Shown: positions 6,052 to 6,322 of the stretch, in pieces
Layout of the letters: each line of letters starts with the position of its first letter
Numbering within the stretch: position 1 is the stretch's first letter
NCBI GenBank assembly: GCA_902803255.1
Contig: CADCPG010000164.1
Location: forward strand, 1 to 6,322
Length of the DNA: 6,322 nt
From: an uncultured Ruminococcus sp.
GTDB lineage: Bacteria > Bacillota > Clostridia > Oscillospirales > CAG-272
Direction of reading: 5' to 3'
Made by a program: the position numbers and the translations under genes
The notes under the pieces: generated by a model
The model's input: the letters and a program-made list of their open reading frames with translations, nothing else
What the model was told of the DNA's origin: nothing
The model's database searches: none

Positions 6052-6322
6052 GTATCGGCGAGGAGTGCGGTATCTTCGGGGTCCGCTCCGGAGACCCGAC
6101 CGACGCCGCGGCGCTCTGCTATTACGGGCTCTACGCCCTTCAGCACCGGGGGCAGGAGAGCTGCGGAATAGTGGTGAACGACGACGGGCTGTTCGCCTCC
6201 CGCAAAGACCTCGGCCTGGTAGGCGAGGTCTTTACCGCGGACGCTCTCGCGTCGCTTCCGAAAGGGAGAATGGCGGTCGCCCACACCCGCTACGGCACCA
6301 CCGGGAACACGAGCAGGGAAAA
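6048..6322 (+). CDS. purF: Amidophosphoribosyltransferase, N-terminal part
   Basis: PurF catalyses the committed step of de novo purine synthesis, turning PRPP and glutamine into phosphoribosylamine. Only 91 codons of an expected 450-500 are in the window; the gene is cut by the right edge, not broken. The visible part is the N-terminal nucleophile (Ntn) glutamine amidotransferase domain: ECGIFGV (6-12) with the catalytic Cys7, LQHRGQES (31-38) and AHTRYGTTGNTSRE (78-91) with the glutamine-binding Arg81. Because Cys is not residue 2, a short propeptide (MSIGEE) must be removed to expose it, as in Bacillus-type PurF, which also carries a 4Fe-4S cluster; the cluster ligands lie outside the window. 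The start at 6048 forms an ATGA overlap with the pyrG stop. A second in-frame ATG at 6039 would add MGG. Neither has a good Shine-Dalgarno sequence, so translation probably depends on ribosomes finishing pyrG. Confidence 0.93.
   Translation, partial: MSIGEECGIFGVRSGDPTDAAALCYYGLYALQHRGQESCGIVVNDDGLFASRKDLGLVGEVFTADALASLPKGRMAVAHTRYGTTGNTSRE

Overview
The window carries a compact, one-directional block of nucleotide biosynthesis genes on the + strand: purA, purB, guaA, pyrG and the first 91 codons of purF, which runs off the right edge. Each was recognised from family motifs in its translation; no database search was possible. The DNA is visibly GC-rich, yet uses ATA, AGA and AGG codons freely. 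It shows strong AGGAGG-like ribosome binding sites, a single-chain GuaA, a PurF with acidic residues just before the catalytic cysteine (Bacillus/Clostridium style), a eukaryote-like PurB and a divergent PurA. Together these suggest a GC-rich anaerobic member of the Bacillota (Clostridia). This placement is an inference and moderately confident at best.

Layout: bases 1-63 hold a short stretch that may be the 3' end of an upstream gene whose stop codon overlaps the purA start; an 11-base direct repeat lies here. purA (64-1350) is followed by a 46-base gap with a strong RBS and then purB (1397-2812). The purA-purB pair converts IMP to AMP. A 74-base gap, the longest here, holds a GC-rich stem-loop right behind the purB stop and a strong AGGAGG RBS for guaA (2887-4419). 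An 18-base gap with GGAGGG leads to pyrG (4438-6051). purF overlaps the end of pyrG in an ATGA junction.

Together the genes cover the branch to AMP (PurA, PurB), the last step to GMP (GuaA), CTP synthesis (PyrG) and the committed step of de novo purine synthesis (PurF). The last three are all glutamine-dependent amidotransferases. GuaA leads to GTP, which is the co-substrate of PurA and the allosteric activator of PyrG, so the cluster links purine and pyrimidine pools. guaB, which makes the GuaA substrate XMP, is not in the window.

I see no convincing sigma-70 promoter, T-tract terminator, riboswitch, tRNA/rRNA, mobile element or CRISPR array. The content is core metabolism, and I found no evidence of a new system. 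The points most worth a second look are the variant PurA active-site motifs, the eukaryote-like PurB, the stem-loop between purB and guaA, and the overlapping gene junctions.
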